A DNA stretch of 6,991 nucleotides, taken from the NCBI GenBank assembly GCA_031285465.1, contig JAITWD010000273.1, forward strand, positions 1 to 6,991, given 5' to 3'. Made by a program: the position numbers and the translations under genes. A model generated the notes under the pieces. That model made no database searches. It was not told where the DNA came from and worked only from the letters and a program-made list of their open reading frames with translations. Shown here in pieces: positions 5,712 through 6,991 of this stretch. This DNA comes from Lachnospiraceae bacterium. GTDB taxonomy: Bacteria; Bacillota; Clostridia; Lachnospirales; Lachnospiraceae. Every line of letters starts with the position of its first letter. Positions within the stretch are counted from its first letter, which is position 1.

Positions 5712-6098
5712 ATGGAGAAGGAATACAACGAGAAGTCACATACCTTGAAAGAGGACGACAATATCGGGACGGTAAAAATAGCCGACGATGTTGTAGCGAT
5801 GATAGCCGGTCTGGCGGCGATGGAGGTGGACGGTGTAGCGGCAATGGCCGGTAACATCACCAACGAGTTGATGAGTAAGGTAGGGGTCAAGAATCTTGCC
5901 AAAGGGGTTAAGGTTGAGGTTTTGGGTAAACGCGTCAGGGTTGATATATCGCTGATCGTGGAGTATGGTTTTAATATTCCAACGATAAGCCAGAAGGTTC
6001 AGGCGAAGGTTCAGACCGCTATTGAAAATATGACCGGATTAGAGGTGACCGATGTAAATATTCGGATTGCCGGGGTCAATATGGTTCAGGATAAGTAG
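5712..6098 (+). CDS. yqhY: Asp23/Gls24 family envelope stress response protein
   Basis: The protein has 128 residues from ATG 5712, chosen because GAGG (5701-5704) lies 7 bases upstream; a TTG at 5691 is in frame but lacks a site. The whole length is an Asp23/Gls24 (DUF322) domain: GTVKIADDVVAMIAGLAAMEVDGVAAM at residues 19-45, the GVKVEVLGKRVRVDISLIVEYG strand pair at 65-86, the helix ISQKVQAKVQTAIENMTGLEV at 92-112, then VTDVNIRIAGV. There is no signal peptide or membrane segment, so it is cytoplasmic or peripheral. In B. subtilis the family member next to nusB is YqhY, which has been tied to control of acetyl-CoA carboxylase activity; others (Asp23, Gls24) relate to envelope stress. No accB or accC gene is in this window, so that link cannot be judged here. 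nusB starts 2 bases after its stop, indicating an operon. The symbol is assigned by family and position. Confidence 0.92.
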   Translation: MEKEYNEKSHTLKEDDNIGTVKIADDVVAMIAGLAAMEVDGVAAMAGNITNELMSKVGVKNLAKGVKVEVLGKRVRVDISLIVEYGFNIPTISQKVQAKVQTAIENMTGLEVTDVNIRIAGVNMVQDK

Positions 6099-6100
6099 AT

Positions 6101-6529
6101 ATGAGTAGGAAAGAGATCAGAGAGAAGATTTTTCAATTGTTATTTCGGGTGGAGTTTACACCGCCAGAGGGAATGGCTGAACAGACCGACCTTTTTTTTG
6201 CTGACGAAGATAATCATGTCGGCTTGGAGGAACGGGAATATATCGTTAATAAACTTGCCCGGATCATGTCGGGCATGGACCGGGTCGACCGGATGCTGGA
6301 CGAACGGTCATCAGGATGGGATCGCTCCCGGATGGGTAAGGTCGATCTGGCCGTTTTACGCCTTGCGGTCTATGAGATATGTTTTGATCCCGAGATACCA
6401 GTAGGAGTGGCGATCAACGAAGCGGTTGAGCTGGCGAAGAAATTTGGGCAGGATAATTCTTCGGCATTTGTCAATGGCGTTCTGTCTAAGTTTGCCGATG
6501 AGAAAAAAGAGGACTATGCGGAGGTGTGA
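6101..6529 (+). CDS. nusB: Transcription antitermination factor NusB
   Basis: The protein has 142 residues, normal for NusB, and is all-helical in its family. NusB binds boxA RNA together with NusE (ribosomal protein S10) and supports antitermination of rRNA transcription. Matching segments: SRKEIREKIFQLLFRVEF at 2-19, which includes the Arg-rich N-terminal RNA-contacting region; a variable acidic middle; and the highly conserved C-terminal half W73, R75, KVDLAVLRLAVYEI at 80-93, IPVGVAINEAVELAKKFG at 99-116, and SSAFVNGVLSKFA at 120-132. The start ATG 6101 is preceded by AGGA (6088-6091), which lies inside the end of the asp23 gene. The 2-base gap upstream and the 2-base gap to xseA downstream point to translational coupling across the three genes. 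No anomaly was seen. Confidence 0.96.
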   Translation: MSRKEIREKIFQLLFRVEFTPPEGMAEQTDLFFADEDNHVGLEEREYIVNKLARIMSGMDRVDRMLDERSSGWDRSRMGKVDLAVLRLAVYEICFDPEIPVGVAINEAVELAKKFGQDNSSAFVNGVLSKFADEKKEDYAEV

Positions 6530-6531
6530 TC

Positions 6532-6991
6532 ATGAGCAGTGTTTTTACGGTTGCCCAGATAAATACCTACATTAAGAATATGTTTGCGCAGGACTTTATG
6601 CTACCATCGGTTGCGGTTAAGGGTGAGGTCAGCAATTGTAAATATCATTCTTCAGGACACATATATTTTACCTTAAAGGATATTAAAGGAACGATTTCCT
6701 GCGTGATGTTTGCAGGCAATCGTTCCGGTCTTGCTTTTCGGCTGACCGATGGCTTAGAGGTGGTGGTTAGCGGTGCGGTGGATGTATACGAAAAGGATGG
6801 AAAATATCAGCTATATGCCAAAGCGATCGCCCAGGATGGACGAGGGTTTTTATATGAACAGTTTGAAGCCCTTAAAGAGCGTTTGGCCGAAATGGGTATG
6901 TTTGCTCCGGAGTATAAGCAACCAATACCGCGCTATATCCGTAAGCTGGGGGTGGTAACCGCACCGACCGGGGCGGCAGTCCAGGATATCA
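6532..6991 (+). CDS. xseA: Exodeoxyribonuclease VII large subunit, N-terminal part (gene runs off the window)
   Basis: The frame begins at ATG 6532 with GGAGG (6520-6524) 7 bases upstream, inside the end of nusB, and stays open to the right edge, giving 153 residues of an expected 400 or so. The start MSSVFTVAQINTYIKNMF and the OB-fold region (about 20-100) with VKGEVSNCKYHSSGHIYFTLKD, ISCVMF and VSGAVDVYEKDGKYQLYA are typical of XseA. That fold binds single-stranded DNA. The catalytic domain is just entered: KLGVVTAPTGAAVQDI at 138-153 is its conserved opening. With the small subunit XseB, usually encoded next and expected just outside the window, it degrades single-stranded DNA from both ends into oligonucleotides. 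In Bacillus folD lies between nusB and xseA; here nusB and xseA are adjacent, 2 bases apart. Confidence 0.96.
   Translation, partial: MSSVFTVAQINTYIKNMFAQDFMLPSVAVKGEVSNCKYHSSGHIYFTLKDIKGTISCVMFAGNRSGLAFRLTDGLEVVVSGAVDVYEKDGKYQLYAKAIAQDGRGFLYEQFEALKERLAEMGMFAPEYKQPIPRYIRKLGVVTAPTGAAVQDI

Overview
The window reads as chromosomal core DNA of an endospore-forming, probably anaerobic Firmicute (Clostridia). The moderate GC and the gene content would suit a Lachnospiraceae-like organism, but that family assignment is an inference. The evidence is the end of the spoIIIA sporulation operon, a clostridial-style Asp23/nusB/xseA block, and ribosome binding sites of the GGAGG/GAGG type, two of them paired with TTG start codons. 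All genes lie on the + strand. No tRNA, rRNA, CRISPR, transposase or phage gene was seen.

Layout. Positions 1-1016 hold the 3' end of spoIIIAG and all of spoIIIAH, the last genes of the operon for the mother-cell-to-forespore channel. A 202-base gap (1017-1218) carries several dyad symmetries and two promoter-like sites. It is followed by deoB, phosphopentomutase (1219-2373). After a 98-base gap comes prfC, release factor 3, whose likely start is an internal TTG at 2472. Then comes a secreted lipoprotein with an intact transglutaminase-like Cys-His-Asp triad (about 4143-5471).

The 240-base gap 5472-5711 is the most unusual non-coding stretch. It has an extended -10-like site followed by three successive strong hairpins, one of them a perfect 14-bp stem with a 3-base loop. 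Next is a tightly packed run: an Asp23/Gls24-family gene, nusB and the 5' part of xseA, with 2-base gaps that suggest one operon with translational coupling.

The window joins sporulation (SpoIIIA channel), nucleoside salvage (DeoB), translation termination (RF3), an exported protein of unknown role, transcription antitermination (NusB) and DNA repair (exonuclease VII). Only two sets, spoIIIAG-spoIIIAH and asp23-nusB-xseA, look functionally or transcriptionally linked. deoB, prfC and the lipoprotein gene sit between them. No clearly new biological system is visible; the best candidates for follow-up are the structured leader before asp23 and the uncharacterised transglutaminase-like lipoprotein.
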